Positions 15,025 to 15,294 of a stretch of DNA of 15,294 nt are shown in pieces. How positions within the stretch are numbered: position 1 is the stretch's first letter; each line of letters starts with the position of its first letter. The translations under genes were made by a program, and so were the position numbers. The stretch comes from Clostridiales bacterium (GTDB lineage Bacteria; Bacillota; Clostridia; Oscillospirales; Butyricicoccaceae): contig SFJM01000039.1 of the NCBI GenBank assembly GCA_004555915.1, positions 1 through 15,294 on the forward strand, given 5' to 3'. The notes beneath the pieces were generated by a model, which was given only the letters and a program-made list of their open reading frames with translations, made no database searches and was not told the origin of the DNA.

Positions 15025-15052
15025 CCTATTATAATAGGGGCTGTTATCCACA
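15025..15052. promoter_or_regulatory. Perfect AT-rich palindrome containing TATAAT, next to a DnaA-box-like 9-mer
   Basis: CCTATTATAATAGG (15025-15038) is a perfect 14-base palindrome and reads TATAAT on both strands. Six bases on, TTATCCACA (15044-15052) equals the DnaA-box consensus. On the minus strand the TATAAT could be a -10 for the VirB6 operon, but no good -35 lies 17 bases upstream. It may be an operator or a chance combination. Nothing else is evident in the 132-base gap from 14975 to 15106 apart from the hairpin at 15081-15100. Confidence 0.4.
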
Positions 15053-15080
15053 GCGAGGATTGAAGCGATTGCGTATGTAC

Positions 15081-15100
15081 AGGCGGAATAAATCCGCCCG
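15081..15100. repeat. Short hairpin after the Maff2 remnant
   Basis: GGCGGA and TCCGCC pair around a 5-base loop just beyond the Maff2 stop codon. No T tract follows on the minus strand. It could stabilise or slow a transcript between the Maff2 and VirB6 genes. Confidence 0.45.
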
Positions 15101-15106
15101 CTGTTC

Positions 15107-15202
15107 TTAACCGAACAGGCCGCTCAGCAGAGGAATCAGGGTAATGCCGACCAGCGCGACACCGCCGCCAGCCATGAGCTGCTTCATACCCTGACTCTTT
15201 GC
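15107..15202 (-). pseudogene. Maff2-family mobile element protein, 5'-truncated remnant
   Basis: The frame encodes AKSQG followed by MKQLMAGGGVALVG and a hydrophobic end (LIPLLSGLFG), the C-terminal half of the Maff2 family. These are roughly 70-residue membrane proteins encoded just before VirB6 in such ICEs. A TAA stop lies directly before the Ala codon (15203-15205), and the upstream 89 bases do not encode the expected N-terminal membrane helix in any frame I could read. The remaining 31 codons (26 from the internal ATG at 15187) keep one membrane segment. The loss coincides with a switch to unrelated DNA at about 15203, so an insertion or rearrangement is the likely cause. Confidence 0.8.
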
Positions 15203-15250
15203 TTATGTGTGATAAAGAAGCAATAGAAGTGCAAAAAATTTTGCCGTTCC

Positions 15251-15283
15251 TATCCGACACTTGGCCATTGTGTCGGATAGGTC
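15251..15283. repeat. 12-bp perfect hairpin in DNA replacing the Maff2 5' half
   Basis: CCTATCCGACAC and GTGTCGGATAGG form a perfect stem around a 9-base loop. It lies about 50 bases inside the unrelated DNA that starts at about 15203. On the minus strand it is followed by an A/T-rich stretch (GCAAAATTTTTTGC). It may be a terminator or a subterminal structure of an unknown mobile element whose body lies beyond the window. No gene is visible in 15204-15294. Confidence 0.6.
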
Positions 15284-15294
15284 GGGCGGTTATT

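Noticed and set aside
14889..15260. 123-codon minus-strand frame spanning the Maff2 remnant and mini-ORF
   Set aside because: It reads the Maff2 tail out of frame and has no membrane or domain features; it is a shadow.
1..15294. CRISPR arrays, tRNA or rRNA genes
   Set aside because: No regularly spaced repeats and no tRNA- or rRNA-like sequence was seen on either strand.

Overview
The window is a piece of an integrative and conjugative element (ICE/conjugative transposon) of the Tn916-like/CTn type found in gut Clostridia. The evidence is the ordered set of conjugation genes on the minus strand (Maff2 remnant, VirB6/TrbL-like, PrgI-like, VirB4, NlpC/P60 cell-wall hydrolase, topoisomerase III, LPD16-type protein, TTRAP, giant methylase-helicase with TnpV), tight translational coupling, strong AGGAGG-type ribosome binding sites and a fairly GC-rich composition. 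A Ruminococcaceae/Lachnospiraceae-like host is an inference; nothing here fixes the species.

Layout, read in the direction of transcription (right to left). At 15107-15202 only the last 31 codons of a Maff2-family gene remain; unrelated DNA with a 12-bp hairpin lies beyond. A 22-codon hydrophobic mini-ORF (14906-14974) precedes the VirB6-like channel protein (14022-14888), PrgI (13643-14008, TTG start), the VirB4 ATPase (11278-13671) and the NlpC/P60 hydrolase (9536-11281). Several of these overlap or nearly abut. topB (5793-7856), the LPD16-type gene (4879-5793) and a TTRAP gene (4686-4889) continue the operon. Two monocistronic cargo genes then interrupt it: an AT-rich PIN-like gene (3794-4564) and an unrecognised helical protein (3266-3658), each with its own promoter, the second also with a terminator. 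Last comes the 5' two thirds or less of a large ArdC-N/LPD25/N6-methylase polypeptide (1-3183, runs off the window), which carries a complete tnpV gene (2058-2414) in another frame inside its disordered linker.

Between NlpC and topB sits an intact IS110-family insertion sequence in the opposite orientation (7875-9529). Its left non-coding end reads as a bridge RNA: two stem-internal loops, each capped by almost the same small hairpin. The first loop contains 8 nt equal to the left flank and 7 nt complementary to the right flank of this insertion. The second contains short matches to the two ends of the IS itself. Joining the flanks at the shared CT core restores a compact NlpC stop - GGAGGG - topB junction. 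Joining the IS ends creates a TTGACT-N17-TATCAT promoter pointing into the bridge RNA. These four independent agreements fix the element's boundaries from one copy alone.

How it works together: VirB4, VirB6 and PrgI form part of the mating channel, NlpC/P60 opens peptidoglycan, and topB and the methylase-helicase handle or protect the transferred DNA. The IS110 insertion separates topB and everything after it from the upstream operon, and the Maff2 gene is broken, so this copy may be impaired in transfer.
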